From Blastomyces gilchristii SLH14081 (Eukaryota > Ascomycota > Eurotiomycetes > Onygenales > Ajellomycetaceae): DNA of 64,000 nt. This document shows positions 1 through 12,830 of this stretch, piece by piece. Location: positions 186,001 to 250,000 of the forward strand of contig NW_003101678.1 in NCBI RefSeq assembly GCF_000003855.2. The letters run 5' to 3'. The notes under the pieces are model-generated. The model was not told where the DNA came from. It did not search any database and saw nothing but the letters and a program-made list of their open reading frames with translations. Each line of letters begins with the position of its first letter. Within the stretch, counting starts at the first letter, position 1. The translations under genes were made by a program, and so were the position numbers.

Positions 1-269
1 AAAAATAGCTTAATTCTGTGAGAGATGCTCAAAAATGTTCTTCACTGAGATTGATTTATTCATGAGTTTGAAGAGTTTCTCTGTCACAGATGTAGAGAAT
101 GATATTCTGTGAATAATTAATAAGTTCTCTGAGACTTCTTTTATAAGAGTTATTCATAATTCAGATGACTGCTTCTGAGTGTCTGCAGTAGAGTTCACAG
201 AGATTGAAGTATATAAGTTTCTAGTTCTTTCAGTTATAACAGACAGTTACTGACTAACAGAGCTTGAAA
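1..269 (+). other. AT-rich leftover of an unidentified coding sequence
   Basis: One plus-strand frame beginning at base 2 runs through most of this stretch with only four stops, three of them TGA, the change expected when TGG is mutated. That suggests a decayed protein-coding part of a transposable element cut by the LTR-like repeat at 270. I do not recognise the family. Confidence 0.3.
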
Positions 270-526
270 TATAAGAATAAGTGCTTACAGACAATTATTC
301 AGGTGTTTACAGCTTGATGTGATATGTACTGTTAACTACTAAAAGTATTCACAGTAGAAAGATAAAATGTAGAAGTCAATGTATAATAGTATTCAAGCTG
401 AGTTATGAATAGTAGTCGCGAACTTCAGTCTATATAGTTGTGTGTAGCCAAGAGCTGCTAACTCTATTGATTACGCGAGAGATAGAAATAAAGGTACAGA
501 ATCCGCAAGAAGCGGGATTTCTTACA
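270..526. repeat. LTR-like repeat, copy 1 (about 257 bp)
   Basis: This block is a diverged direct copy of 3147-3404. The better-kept copy starts TGTAAGAATAAG and ends TTACA, an LTR-like TG...CA outline. This copy starts TATAAG, a G-to-A change, and keeps a GC-richer end containing CCGCAAGAAGCGGG. The 5 bases before it (TGAAA) do not match the 5 after it (ATAGA), so it is not a clean solo LTR. No internal retroelement region can be assigned to it. Confidence 0.6.
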
Positions 527-1279
527 ATAGATATTTTAATAGACTATATCTAATCAATTTTCATCTCTTCATATTCAGATATTTCTGAATTCAGTCATTT
601 TCTTATAGCTGCTTGAGTTTCTAATAGAAAGTCTATTAAGTATTTAATTTCTGTCTCAGTTGAGAATAAGAATCTCATATTTAATTAATTTAAATCATAC
701 TTCTTCTTCAATCTGACTCTGAGACTATTGTATAATGTATAATATATTATAATATACTCAGAATTTTCATTTGCATTGCAGAATAAGCATTCTGTTGAAT
801 CAAATCTATCATCAAATCTTTGTATATAGAATTTAAAATAATCATGTTCTAGTTTCAGCTGAATTATAGATGAGAATATTTTCTTTTTATATTTAATTGA
901 ATAAGATTTTCACTTAGATTTTATCTTAAATCTTAAATAATGTATACTCTTCTTTTATCTCTGTCAGCTTTTATTTCAATTATTTAAACAAGATTCTCTT
1001 ATCTTTCTCTTTATAAAAGATCAGAACACTGTTTTTTAAATAGATCTACTTAATTCTGAACTCTTTTTTACCACTGAATCAGTTAATTCATTGTCATGAA
1101 TATTTATATAAGCAGCAACTCAGTGCAGATGAATTATCAGTTTTAATATTCTTCTCTTTTGAATTTTCATAACAGAATTTAAAATCAGTTCAAGATTCAT
1201 TTAATTATTATGAATCTGACTATTTTTAAGTTTTTTCAAAGCAGCTTGACTATCAGAGAATATTCATGTCTCTTTCAAG

Positions 1280-1785
1280 TAGACTGGCCGCCAGAATCAT
1301 GAATTTCACATTTGATCTCATTTGATCTGATCTCATACATTTCTTGACGTGAATCCCGCTGAGACTAATCATTAAAAAAACATGCAAAGTGACTATATAT
1401 CAAATCTCAAAATGAGATCATGACTTAGAAAAAATAAGAAAGTGGTCTCATTTGATCTCATTTAGTCTCATTCTTAGCATAAAGTTACTATTTTTAAACA
1501 TTTTAAGGTTTTTTTTAGCCTATTTTTAATTTTTTAAAAAGTAACACTTTTTGATAACACTCAAATGAGATTTAAAGTCATTTAAAGCAATAAAAATAAT
1601 TTAAATTGAGAAGTGAAAATCATAATCTCATTTGAAAAATGTAATAAGAGTAGACAGTAAGTTCTACTGAGATAGTATGAGACTACTATATAATCTTAAA
1701 ACCATGTAATGAGATCAGTTGAATTGATAATGAGACTATCAAATATTCTGGTCCTGGTCTTAGACACGGTTACACGGTTAGTCTA
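1280..1785. mobile_element. Non-autonomous hAT element (506 bp), deletion derivative of the hAT at 14974
   Basis: The ends are TAGACTGGCCG and, inverted, TAGACTAACCG. A perfect 8-bp duplication CTTTCAAG lies at 1272-1279 and 1786-1793; 8 bp is the hallmark of hAT insertion. The first roughly 100 bp match the left end of the 5.8-kb hAT at 14974 closely, including GAATTTCACATTTGATC. The right end shares GACACGGTNACA with it. The internal motif AAGTAACACTTTTT also occurs in the large element near 19864. It has no coding capacity. It interrupts the LINE RNase H region. Confidence 0.9.
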
Positions 1786-2686
1786 CTTTCAAGCTATTTT
1801 CTCTTTTATGAAATTTTATCTTAATAAGTTTGAAAGCTTTTACTATTATAAATAGTTCAGCATTGAAGACTTCAGATTCACAGTTTAAATTTCAGAAATC
1901 TGAGATGAAATTGATATTGTCTTCAGTATAAGTAATGCCTGCATCTAATCTGTTCAAACTCTCATTTTTTAAGCTATCTGAGTAAATCAGAATAGAGTCT
2001 TTTATTTTGATTGTAGAGATCTTCTTCAAATGCTGTTCATATTCTCTCTCTTTAGATAGTTCACTTATTTGTAAGTCTATGAGAGATTTCAGCTTTTCTC
2101 TTCAGAGAGATATCTTCTCATGATCAATTTTCTCAACATTTAATGAAGAAAATTGATTTTTAATCAGTGAAAATAATCTGTACAGTTGAGAGAGCATTTT
2201 CTTTGAAGAATTATTTCCATTTCAATTAAGAAATCTATTTCAATTCTGTTCATTTTCTGAGTTGATTGATGAAAATGAAGAAGAGACTCTTTCTCTGATT
2301 ATGTAATTTAAGCTCATTTTCATGACTCTCAGAGCATAGTTCATGCAGGCCTTTTCAAATTAAATAGTAGAGAATGAAATTGAAGCTTCAATTTTCATTG
2401 CTTTAATAGAAGATGATTTAAATACTCTCAGAATTCTTCTCAAAGCTCTGTTTTACAGACTTTGAAAGAGTTCAGTGAAATTATCTTGATTATTTCATCA
2501 AACTTGAACTTCATAATCAGCTACTGAGATGATACAAGCTATGTATAACTATCTCATAGTCTGAAAGAATAGATCTCTCTCAGTATTTAATAGTCTGATT
2601 ACACTATGCAGAAGTCTCTCTGTCTTGATGATTCTTTGTTGAATATGATATTTAAAATTCAACTTGAAGTTTAATTATACTTCTAG

Positions 2687-2935
2687 TCATTTGTCATTCA
2701 AACTGAGTTTAATCTCTTTATTTAAAAGAGTTAGACTTAGTTTTTTCTCATTGAATCTGAGGAAAAAGTGAATTAACTCAGTTTTATTCATATTAAATTG
2801 AATTAGATTGATATCTGCTCTAACAAAGATTTTCTTTACTGCTTTTTCAATCACTTCTAAATTCTCTTTAATTGTCTTTGAACTGTAGACTAGATTAATA
2901 TCATCTACATAACTTGAAGATCTCACTATTTTCAT
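2687..2935 (-). pseudogene. LINE reverse transcriptase fragment with YVDD catalytic box
   Basis: This 82-residue open stretch begins MKIVRSSSYVDDINLVYSS. YVDD (about 2900-2911) is the RT active site. It is followed by the long helix and the KTELIHF motif (about residues 51-57) seen in fungal Tad-type LINEs. The same frame extends upstream to 3146 with residues matching RT motifs before the active site. It also continues downstream past a single TGA with a region resembling the post-RT part of this family. It is a fragment of the LINE at 535-3146 and not a gene of its own. Confidence 0.85.
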
Positions 2936-3146
2936 CTCTCTATTCTTGAATAGATATGCAGTGTATATTGTAAATAAAACAGGTGAGATTGAAGATTCTT
3001 ACAGTACTTCTATTTTTATCTCAGTTTTGTCTTGTTTCATTTCATCAAAGAATAGTTGTATAATTCTTTTAGACATAAAATAGTTAACTCATTTTATTAG
3101 AGAAAGTGACAGTTTCAACATCTTCAAAGTTTGAATTATCTTAGAC

Positions 3147-3404
3147 TGTAAGAATAAGTGCTCACAGGCGATTATTCAGGTGTTTGCAGCTTGATATGAT
3201 ATGTACTGTTAACTACTAGAAGTATTTGCAGTAGGAAGATAAAATATAGAGATTAAATGTATAATAGTATTTAAACTGAGTTATGAATAGTAGTTATAAA
3301 CTTCAGTCGATATTGTTATATATAGTCAAGAGTCACTGACTCTATTGATTATACAAGAGATAGAAATAGAGATAAAAAATCTCTAAGAAGTGAGATTTAT
3401 TACA
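3147..3404. repeat. LTR-like repeat, copy 2 (258 bp)
   Basis: This is a direct copy of 270-526, beginning TGTAAGAATAAGTG and ending ATTTATTACA. It abuts the truncated end of the LINE RT exactly. Flanking pentamers TAGAC and TATCT differ. The two copies enclose the LINE but have no matching outer target duplication, so either these are two separate decayed insertions or the interval has rearranged. Confidence 0.6.
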
Positions 3405-4580
3405 TATCTTTCTCTCTCTAAGACTTCATCTGTGAAGCCTTTCACTGAGTGATTTCATAGAATCAGACTCAGCACTGCAGTGATACTTACTAAAAATCCT
3501 TCACATCTATAAAAAATCTCAGTAAGGAAAAATCTCTTGTTATTATAAAGAGAAAAGAGTCTATCACTTAGTTTCTTATTTTATAAGATTCTTTATAGCC
3601 TGCAGATCTTTCTCTCACTATTATACAGATTTATCTTACATCTTTTATATAGAAGAATTTCAGTTAACTTTCAATCACTTCTGTAAGATTCTTATATAAT
3701 TATTACACAGATTCATTCTGTATCTTTCAATCTGAAGAGTTTCAGTTAATCTTTAATTAGTTTTCTGTGAGATTTTTGTATGACTGTTACACAGATTCAT
3801 CTCACAGATAAATCGCTTTCTATAAGGTTATTCTTATTAAAGAGAAGTATTCACAAGTTAATCTTTCACTTATTCTTATAAATTATTATTCTTTGACACT
3901 GTAGAGTTATAAGAAATTTTCCATTCTTTCATCAACTCTGTAAAATTATAGAATTAAGATATTCACAGTCTGCAATCAATCTTTATAATCATATAGAAAG
4001 ATTCAGATCTGCAATTCATAATCACTCATTATTTACTAGAGTAATCTGACAATTCTGTGAGATTACTTATAGTGTAAATAAATCTCTCTAGAGTAGTATA
4101 AATACTTCAGATCTGTTCATAGAATCTTATCTTCTTTTCTCTTTTTCTCTAAGAGCTCTTATTCTTATAAACTATGAGTATTCTCATTCATATGTGAAGT
4201 GTTTTCACTCAGATGCCAGAGAGAGAGTATTTCTAATAATATTTACATATTAATTCAAGAACATTTCAAGAATAAAAATTTTTTCAATTTCAATATCTTT
4301 ATAAATAATGTCTGACTGCTACTGAGCTTCTTATAAGTATTTCTGCAACATCTCTTATCACTTTCTACTGACTGATGAAGTAGAAATACTATCACTTATA
4401 ATAGTATCTTCATCTCTCTCAGTCTCATCACTATATTCTATCTTTGAGTTAGCAGTTAACTCTGTGCCTTTCTCAGACCAGTCTCTGACTCTCAGCAGTA
4501 TAGTCTCATTCTTTACTATAAGTCTTTCTATAAGTGATTTCTTACAGACTCTAGCTAACAGTTTCTGCAAAGCTCTCAGT
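3405..4580 (-). other. Decayed element of unknown family, left part of the TE-A target
   Basis: AT-rich DNA into which TE-A inserted (TSD TCAGT at 4576-4580). The minus strand has a 71-codon open stretch at 4358-4570, rich in charged and Ser residues. Its frame continues upstream across the TE-A insertion into 32052-32200 as a Leu/Ala/Arg helical segment, with stops only at TAG/TGA/TAA. A coiled-coil tail such as ends many fungal DDE transposases is possible, but I cannot name the family. Confidence 0.35.
3633..3815. repeat. Imperfect tandem repeat, about 84-bp unit, just over two copies
   Basis: The block starting near 3633 (TACAGATTTATCTTAC) repeats near 3715 (CACAGATTCATTCTGTATC) and begins again near 3793 (CACAGATTCATCTCACAG). 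Each unit carries a TTTCAGTTAA motif and a CTGTNAGATTNTT motif in the same order. Copies differ largely by transitions. Confidence 0.55.
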
Positions 4581-5122
4581 TGTCACGCCCGGCCGCGTCA
4601 AGGCTCTGTTGCGGTTCTACACGGCTCATCACTTCTCTGCAAATGATTCGATTCATCTCACAGATTATTTAAACTGGTTTCCAATCACTCTATGACATCA
4701 TTCAGATATAATATGAAAAGATCTGATTAATGAATATAAGAATCTCACTTCTAGACAAGGTCAGCAGATTACTCTTTCATAATAGTAAGACACTGCTGAG
4801 GTATCACTTCAGCTATTCTCACTTATAGAATAGAAGAAGAGTATTCACTTACTATTTATATAGATTAGCTAGATACTGACTTCTGATCAAAGAAGTCAGT
4901 AATTCATTTTCTTCTACTGATAATATATATAAGAGTTACTGCATTTCTTATACAATCTTCTTAGTATACTAAGTACTATATCTGTGATATTCTCATAATA
5001 ACTCTGTAGTTCATAAGCTCACTATTCAAGTAAGATAGTCAAGCTTATTTATACAGCTTCTTAAATAACTATCTCTATATAATACTACTGACTAGTCACT
5101 GCTTTAGTTCTATTATATTACA
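4581..5122 (+). repeat. TE-A 5' LTR (542 bp)
   Basis: It starts TGTCACGCCCGGCCGCG and ends ATATTACA. The first roughly 65 bp keep many CpG and CpC sites while the rest is strongly mutated. It matches 31505-32051 along its length and, in pieces, the broken LTR at 44840-47678. Confidence 0.88.
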
Positions 5123-5369
5123 ATTTAAATTACTTTATCTGATTATAAGTTTGAATCAGTTGAGCTCTATTAATGAACTGATATAATCTTATACACTCAT
5201 ACTGAGACTGATCTGATCTCACTCTCTGAGAGAAACTTCACACTATCTTCTAGAGTATGTACATCTCTATTCTGACAGAAATCTGAGATTTCTGAACTCA
5301 CTGCATATTTGAATATAAGCTCTTCAACTGCTTTATCACTGTCACAGCCTCTACACTTCTACATCTATT

Positions 5370-8300
5370 ATTAAGATAGAGAGATTAAGATTGAAGATTC
5401 TTTAAATTATAAGAGAAATATATTATCTGAATTTCACAACTTCATCTGTACTCTTGAACAGAAATTTCATCTTAATTCAAGCCAGTTTAATACTTATAAG
5501 ATATAAGTAATATACATCATCAATCTTCTTGAAGACATCTCTATAACTACTTGAGTTATTAAGAAGAGAAAGCTTGAGTGTATCAATACTATTATGACTT
5601 AAGAAAAATTCAAAGACTTTCTACTGAATCAGATTGAAGATTACTGTAACTGTGACTTTATAGTAGTGTAGTGATTCAACTCATTATATTAATAAGATAA
5701 TAAGAATTCTTTTAATTTCAATGTAAGATTTGAAGAATATTAAGAGAAATTAATTAATAATCTGAATTAATTAAAGACATAGCTTTATCTTACAAAGCTA
5801 ACTTATAAGATACAGATAATAATATCACAGTATCAAAGTTCATCAATTAATCATACTAAGCTTATTAACTTAACTTTTCAGATCTATTTGAATAATCAAT
5901 ACTCTGAGAAAAAGATTAATAAAATCTCTTCTAAGTAATCAATAATGAGATCTAAATGACACTGTAATAACTTCAGTATAGAGAATGTAAAGAAGAATTT
6001 CAAGTATTCTGATTCTTCACTCACTGTAAAGAAATATTAAAAAAGATTTAATAAAGATCTCTACTTTAACTGCAGACTGATGATCACTATACTAGTAATT
6101 ATAAGAAGTCAAAGAAGAGAAGAAACTGAGAAGATATCTTCTTAAAGTTAACTTCTCTTCTGATAAATATATTCATAGAAGATAAAGAAGAGAAAGAAAT
6201 AAAGAATTAATAATTCTCATATCTCTGAGTTCATATTACAATAACAATGAATACTCTGAATAAGAAGATATCAGTGAGATGTCTACTCAACTTCAGAGTA
6301 AATATCAACTTCATATTCTATTTCTTTTCTTTAATAAAGAGTTGAAAGAAGATAGATCTGTCAGATTATATGAAATTTACTGATAAAATGAAATGTCACT
6401 GTTTTAACATAATTTAAGCAAAGTATGTGATCATAGACTTAGAAGAAATCTTCAAGAAAAGTAGTCTACTTCTTCATATAGTTAATATCATAGATAAGAA
6501 CATCATTCTAGATCTTCTATAATTGAGAGAAAATAATTCTCTCATTGACTGAGTTACTTAGATATGACAGTATCATCTCACTAATGAAGAGACAGTGATA
6601 GAGAAACTCAAAGAGTTTCATTGAAAGAATCTTGAGAAAAAGATAGAGTCAATATACTGTATAGCAGATGACTGAGACTTGAAAACAGATAAAGAAGTTA
6701 TTATTCTCACTATAAAATTAGTAGTAGTATCTGTTATTAAAGATGAATAAATATAACATCTCTTTACAGATTATTAGAATATCTTTTCAGAAAGAGAAGT
6801 AGTGAAGTTTTCTGATATTAAGATATAATATAAGATCTGTTTTGAAGATGATATAATAATACTGTATAAGTCTCTTTATAACTTATTAGTAAAGGAATTA
6901 AATATTCTGTATAAATATCTTGAGAAAGTATAATTGAAGAACTGAATATACTCATTGAAGAGTCTGATAAAGACACTTATACTATTAATACTTAAGAAGA
7001 ATAATAGACTATATCTTTGTGTAGACTACAGAGATCTTAATAAGATGACAGTTAAGAATTACTATTTATTATCATTAATTAATGAGATGATTGATTAATT
7101 ATCTGAAGTAAAGATGTTCTTGAAGATTAATATACAGAATATCTATTATAGAATCAGAGTTAATGAAGATAATATTTGAAAAACAGCTTTTTATACTAAG
7201 TACAGTAATTTTGAATATCTTGTTTTATCTTTTGATCTTTGTAATACTTCAGTTATCTTTCAGATCTATATAAATAAAATACTGCAGAGTCTTGTCAATG
7301 TCTTCTGTATAGTATACTTAAACAATATTCTAATCTTCTCAAAAACAGAGAAAGAATATGATACTCATATTTAAGAAGTGTTGAGTCACTTGAGACAGTA
7401 TCAACTTTATACAAATACTGAAAAATACTTGTTTTACATGCAGAAGATTGATTTCTTAGATTATATTATTGAGATTAATAACATTTCAATAAATAGAAGC
7501 TGAGTCTTCATCATTAAGAACTGACTGATGCTGTAAATGTATCACAAGATGCAGATATTTCTAGAATTTGTAAATTTCTATAGATGATTTATCTATGTAT
7601 ATTTATAGATTACTGCTCTTCTTACAGATCTGTTATCAAAAAGTATTAAAGATAGAAAAATAAAACTGTTTATTCTCACTCAAGATACTGTACAGATATT
7701 TGTAGAATTAAAATAAGCTTTTATAGATGTTATAATACTGAATCACTTTAACTCTGATCTACTCAGTCAGTATGAGACTGATGCATTCAGAAATCAAATC
7801 TATGAAATCTTTTCACAGTTGACACTGAAGACCTTTCAATATTAAAAGAATTGAGAGATAATAATCTCTGAGAATACAGATAATAAAATGTCTGTGAAAG
7901 AAGGTTTTTTTTATAAAGTCTATAAGATACTATGAATAAAGATCAGTAATCTTCTTCTTCAAGAAGTTATTACTCACATAGAGAAGATAAAATACTTCTA
8001 ATCAAGAGCTGTTAGTAATTGTCAAATTCTTTAAGATCTGATAACATTATCTTCAGAGTAGTAAGTACTCAGTGTAAGTTCTCACTAATTATATAAATCT
8101 ATGTTACTTCTTGATAATAAAGAGCTTGACAGAATATCAAGTCAGATAAGTAGAGCTGCTTTCAGAGTATGATTTCTATATCTGATACTGTTCAGATCAG
8201 CTTAACTCTGCTAATACACTGTATAAACAGTCTAATTATAATATTATTGATAAGAAGAAGAATTCTACAAAAGAATCTCTATTTTCACTGCAGAAGAAGC

Positions 8301-8429
8301 TGACTGCAGAGAATTGAAATTCTCTAAAGCTTAGAAACAGTATCAGTAAGACAGCTGCATGACTCAGTATAAAAGATGAAAGAAAATTCAGATTCTTACA
8401 GAGAACTGACTCTGAAGATCATGAGCTTC
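5370..8429 (+). pseudogene. TE-A gag-pol, first part (gag, protease, RT, RNase H)
   Basis: One plus-strand frame can be followed through most of this stretch, broken by TGA and a few TAA/TAG codons. About 5,370-6,330 looks like a retrotransposon gag, Lys/Arg-rich toward its end. About 6,350-6,560 is protease-like, ending in a motif matching the I-L-G-x-P-W-L signature after allowance for transitions. RT runs about 6,900-7,700: the DYRDLNK motif is clear near 7,020 and the active-site box reads YLNN (7,317 region), consistent with YLDD after two G-to-A changes. An RNase H-like stretch continues to 8,429, where TE-B interrupts it. The frame resumes at 28,106. Confidence 0.8.
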
Positions 8430-8596
8430 TGTGGTTCGGAAGAACGTACGACCGCCGGATAATAACGCGGCCGCTTCCGAACACGCTTACGAATGTAAAG
8501 AGGTCATAGCGGCCACTAATTAATTTAGTATAATGTATATAAGAAGCTGATGTACATCTGTAATTGTACACTGACTCAAGCAATCTTTGAATCACA
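8430..8596 (+). repeat. TE-B 5' LTR (167 bp), well preserved
   Basis: It begins TGTGGTTCGGAAGAACG and ends GAATCACA. It keeps an island of CpG/CpC-rich sequence (ACCGCCGGATAATAACGCGG) that is lost in the 3' copy, and both copies contain an ATATAAGAAG TATA-like motif about 60 bp from the end. The two LTRs differ almost entirely by transitions. Confidence 0.85.
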
Positions 8597-11471
8597 TCTG
8601 ATAGCATGTCTAAAAACTGATGAGAAGTGCAGACTTCTTTAGAGTGTGATAATTCTGTCTATGAAGTGATTTATAGTTATCATATCAGAGTGATTCTAAA
8701 ATGTCTCAAAAGATAGCATATGAAGAGTGATAAGTGAAAGAGCATCTGATTAATACTGCTCTGCTTGTTGAGAAAAAACCTCATACTCAGATGAATATCA
8801 CATATGCGAATGAATGAGGTGTGAGAAAAGAAATGAAAGTGATGAATCAGATTCAAAGAAGTTCACTCTCTATCTAGAAGAATAAAAGAGAAGAGTGATT
8901 ATCACTGAAGTTATATAATTATAACAAGAATCATAGAATGATATAATAATAGACACTGTATAATCAATAAAAAATCACTGAAATAAATATCTTCTCTAGT
9001 CAATATAAATAATACTCTTCTCTGCTATCTGAACTGAAAGATATGCAGAACCTCTCAGAGAGTTTACTTAAAGCAGTAAGAAAAATGACTGAGACTGCTG
9101 AACTGAAAGTGAAACTCTATATATATACAAGAATTTTAAATGAGATTGAGGTCTTATATATGCAGTGACAGGCTGAGATGAAAGTTAAGTAATAATTAAT
9201 ATTCACTGTGAATCAAGTATTCACTATGAAGAGCTTCACTGACACAATTATCATCATTAATAAGAATAGAGAAAACCAGGTTATAGATCTGCAGTAAGAG
9301 ATTAAATACTTATACAGATAGATGACTGCACTGAATCTGAAGATCTTATCATGATTATTTATAATCTCTTCAGAAGTATACACATTATCTGAGATCACTG
9401 CACATAATGAGAATTCAAGTATGAAATATATTAAGTCAGAAGATCTGCTGAAGTTACTAAGCTTTAATAGTAACTGAAAAAATGATGCTGCAATCAGCTG
9501 GCTAAGTCAAATGCAATTATATTATCAGATTAAGTATGAACTCACAGATAGACAGTTAATGAAATTTTAACAAGTCTTAAGATCTGTCATGTTTCTACAC
9601 AGAAAAGTGAAGTCATTATAAATAATTAGTAAAAAGATAAATCTCACAGATCTGAAGTAATATTCATTCTTATAAATATAAAATAAGTTTTTCAAATGAA
9701 TCTTGCATAACTTTGAGAAAGTGAATATATTAGACAAGTGTTATAAATACTTTACTGAGTGTAGATAAGTGAGTAATCTTACATCATACTTTATATACTT
9801 TAACTTATACTATCTTATATTGAATGAAGAGCTTTCAACATTTTTCTGTTTACAGATCTTCATTCATGATCTTACATCTGAGTTAAGAGCAGAATAAAAA
9901 TGCTTAATCTTATAATCAAACATAGTGAAAGAAGTATACAATATTCTCATTGTATAGAAATAAGTGAGTCAGCTATGATAGAAAATACTGTAATTGAGTA
10001 TACTTTAGTAAAGAATGAATAATCAGACTTCTATAATACAAGTCACATATCTGAATATAATGAATCTAGATTTGAATGTCATTGCTAAAGCACTGAATTC
10101 CCTGAAAAAGAGATTCTCTGAATGAAAATCTTAATATTATTAGCATTGAGCTTGCTTCAACTGCAGATATCAAAATCATAGTACAAAGAATTACACACAG
10201 TATACACAGTCAAGAGAAGCAAGAGAGTTAAAAAACTAGCAGAATCAGTGAGCTCAGAGACACTTACTGATATTCTATAAAAAGTCTTCAAAGTGAAGAA
10301 GATGCCTGTATTAGATGACTCTCTGAATTCTATGAATATCAAGAGAAAGTAGGCTTCTGAATAGAGTGCAGATGAGAATGAAGAAGTGAATACTTATCTC
10401 AATATCTTGAGACCTGAAATGTTAATATATAAAGAGCACTTGAGTAAGAATTGAGAGATGACTGCAAAAGTATTAGCAGACACAGAAGCTTCTACACAAT
10501 ATATTAATAATTATATAATTTAAAGACTGAAAGAGATTCACTGAGTGAAGAATTCTCAATACATAAGATTATCTGATAACTGATATTTAGTATTACCTGT
10601 AAGAGTAAGAGTTCTCTTGCATTTTAAAGAATGATCTTACTATATTTGAGTGTAAGAGCTGTAGAATATGAAATACAATCTTATTCTTAAACTTGATTAA
10701 TTTCAAAGATTCAATCTACAGATTCAATGATGTATATATCATATATAATTAACTGATAGAAAGAAAATAATTTATACAATTCTATCAACTGATATGAGAA
10801 GAACATTTCATATCTCTGATATAGAAGAATTAAATCTGCTTACATATTAATAAGTAAAGAGAATAATTTATAAGATCTTATCTGAAAGTATTCTGTATAT
10901 CATACAGAATCTGAAAGCAGAGAAAACCAAGATAAAGAATATACAGAAGAATAAGTGTATAAAGAAACTTCTGAAGAAGTATGAGAAGGTCTTCTGAACA
11001 GATCTTTCACTGAAATTATCACTGAAATGAGAATTCACACATGAGATTGACACAGAGAATACAAAATCAGTCAATCAAAATGCATACTCTCCGTCACAGA
11101 CACATCTTGAAGAACAGAAGTATCAGATTACAGACCTTCTAGAATGAGGTCTCATACAACTCTTATTAAGTGTGTGAGGCTTCTCAGTTTTATTTATGAA
11201 AAAGATGAGTGAAGAGTGATGAATATGTATCAATTATTAAGCACTTAACAAGCTTATAATCAAGAATGAATATTCATTATCACAGATTCAACAATGGTTG
11301 AATACAGTCAGAAATACTCAATATTTATCAAAGATTGATCTTCTCTCAGAATACTGACAGATCTGTGTAGATGAACTGTCAGTATTATAAACTATATTTA
11401 ATATATAATAAGAGAAATTTGAATTTCTGACAATATCATTCAGTTTGATAAATGTATCTGTCATCTTTTAA

Positions 11472-11732
11472 ATGATGATGAATATAATTCTTTATAAACA
11501 GAATAAAATCTCATACCTTGTATATCTGAATAATATTCTAGTCTTCTCAAACTTATATAATGAATATCTGAAGCATCTCAATGAAGTGCTTATAACTCTG
11601 ACAGAGTATAAGCTCTGTATTAAATTAACAAAGTGTGTGTTTAAAATAGAAGAGTTGAAGTTCATAGAACATGTAGTGAGTGATAACTGTATACACCTCA
11701 TTTCAGAGAAATTGAATGTTATAGTGAATTGA
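11472..11732 (+). pseudogene. TE-B reverse transcriptase fragment, palm region
   Basis: This 86-residue open stretch contains SYLVYLNNILVFSN. YLNN is the RT active-site position, with both catalytic Asp codons changed to Asn. Downstream lie the H-x2-H-L-x3-L spacing and the KCVF segment typical of Ty3/gypsy RT. It is part of the longer TE-B pol and cannot encode an active enzyme. Confidence 0.8.
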
Positions 11733-12434
11733 TCACAGCTGAGAAATATACATTATATATAACAGTTTCTTAAATTGATCTCATATTACTGCAGATTTAT
11801 CAAGAATTTCATATAAATAGCTGCATCACTCTCAGATCTCTTAAGAGAAATGAATGCAAATCTGCAAAAGAAGAAGTTTTATTCAATTATCTGAAATACT
11901 GTGTATGAAGAGATCTTTCTTACACTGAGAAAATGTGTGATAATATCTTCAGTGCTTATTCAATCAGATTATGATAAACCTTTCTACATCAAGACAGACA
12001 CATTTAAATGAGCTATTGAAGATGCTCTTCTGCAGATGAGTAAGAACAGTAAGCTGCATCTGATGATATATAATGATAGAAAACTATCAGGCATCAAACT
12101 CAATTACTCAGTGTATGAAAAGAAATTGCTAGCAATCAAGCATATACTGATATTGTGAAATAGATATATTGACAACAGGTATATAACAACAGTGATTATG
12201 AATCATGAAAGTCTTATCTATCTATAATTAACAATAAAACTCTTCAAATACTTAGTATATTGAATCTCAGAGTTTCAAGTGTATAATCTTCATATTAAAT
12301 ACTGAAAGAAATTAGACACTGTGATATCTGATATAATCAGTCACAGACTCAATTTCATAAGTGAGAATTCTGTGAATTAGATATAAGAAAAGTTTGTATT
12401 AAACATGCTGAGAGAATGTAAGAAATCAGAATAA

Positions 12435-12830
12435 GTGAACACAATAATCTCTTACTTGAAGAATGACAAGATATCAGATAATAAGCATCTTGTAAAAGTA
12501 GTAGAAGAGATGCTTTCAAACTTCAAGCTGAGAAAATTGAAAAATGATGTTATACTTTACTGTGATCTAGAATATGCAGAAGCTCTCTATCTGAAATATT
12601 CATTTAGACACAATTTAGTGACTCACATGTACAAGGAATTCAGTTACTTAGAAAGTTCTGAACTCATGAGTGTACTTGAATCAAAAGTATACTGGTCAAG
12701 CATGACTGAGAATATTCAGATATACACTCACAAGTGTCTGAATTATCAGGTCATGAAAGAATCTAAGAAAGAGTTAGAATGTGAGAAAGTGCAATATCAG
12801 ATGAAATGTACAATACAACTGTTTAAATAA
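12435..12830 (+). pseudogene. TE-B integrase zinc-binding domain
   Basis: This is the longest uninterrupted reading frame in the AT-rich block (131 codons). It covers the RNase H/integrase linker and the N-terminal integrase HH-CC domain, with H residues near 12,605-12,625 and the C-x2-C pair in KCLNYQ near 12,740. The second Cys of the pair appears lost. The frame continues after TAA/TGA codons into the catalytic core. Confidence 0.75.

Larger units (their letters stand above)
535..3146 (-). mobile_element. 5'-truncated Tad-like LINE remnant, interrupted by a hAT derivative
   Basis: Read on the minus strand this is the 3' part of a non-LTR retrotransposon: reverse transcriptase with an intact YVDD box, the connecting region, an RNase H domain and a terminal Cys/His-rich segment (CLFC, then further His/Cys positions near 800-740). 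That order is typical of fungal Tad/I-type LINEs. The RT fingers stop abruptly at 3146 against the LTR-like repeat, so the 5' half is gone. A 506-bp hAT derivative sits at 1280-1785. Removing it with one TSD copy restores the RNase H frame. Stops are mostly TGA or TAA/TAG at expected Trp or Gln positions, so loss of function is by point mutation. Confidence 0.85.

Noticed and set aside
8419..8607. Minus-strand frame over the TE-B LTR (similar one at 27798-28109)
   Set aside because: It follows the LTR repeat itself, which is non-coding regulatory DNA of the element.
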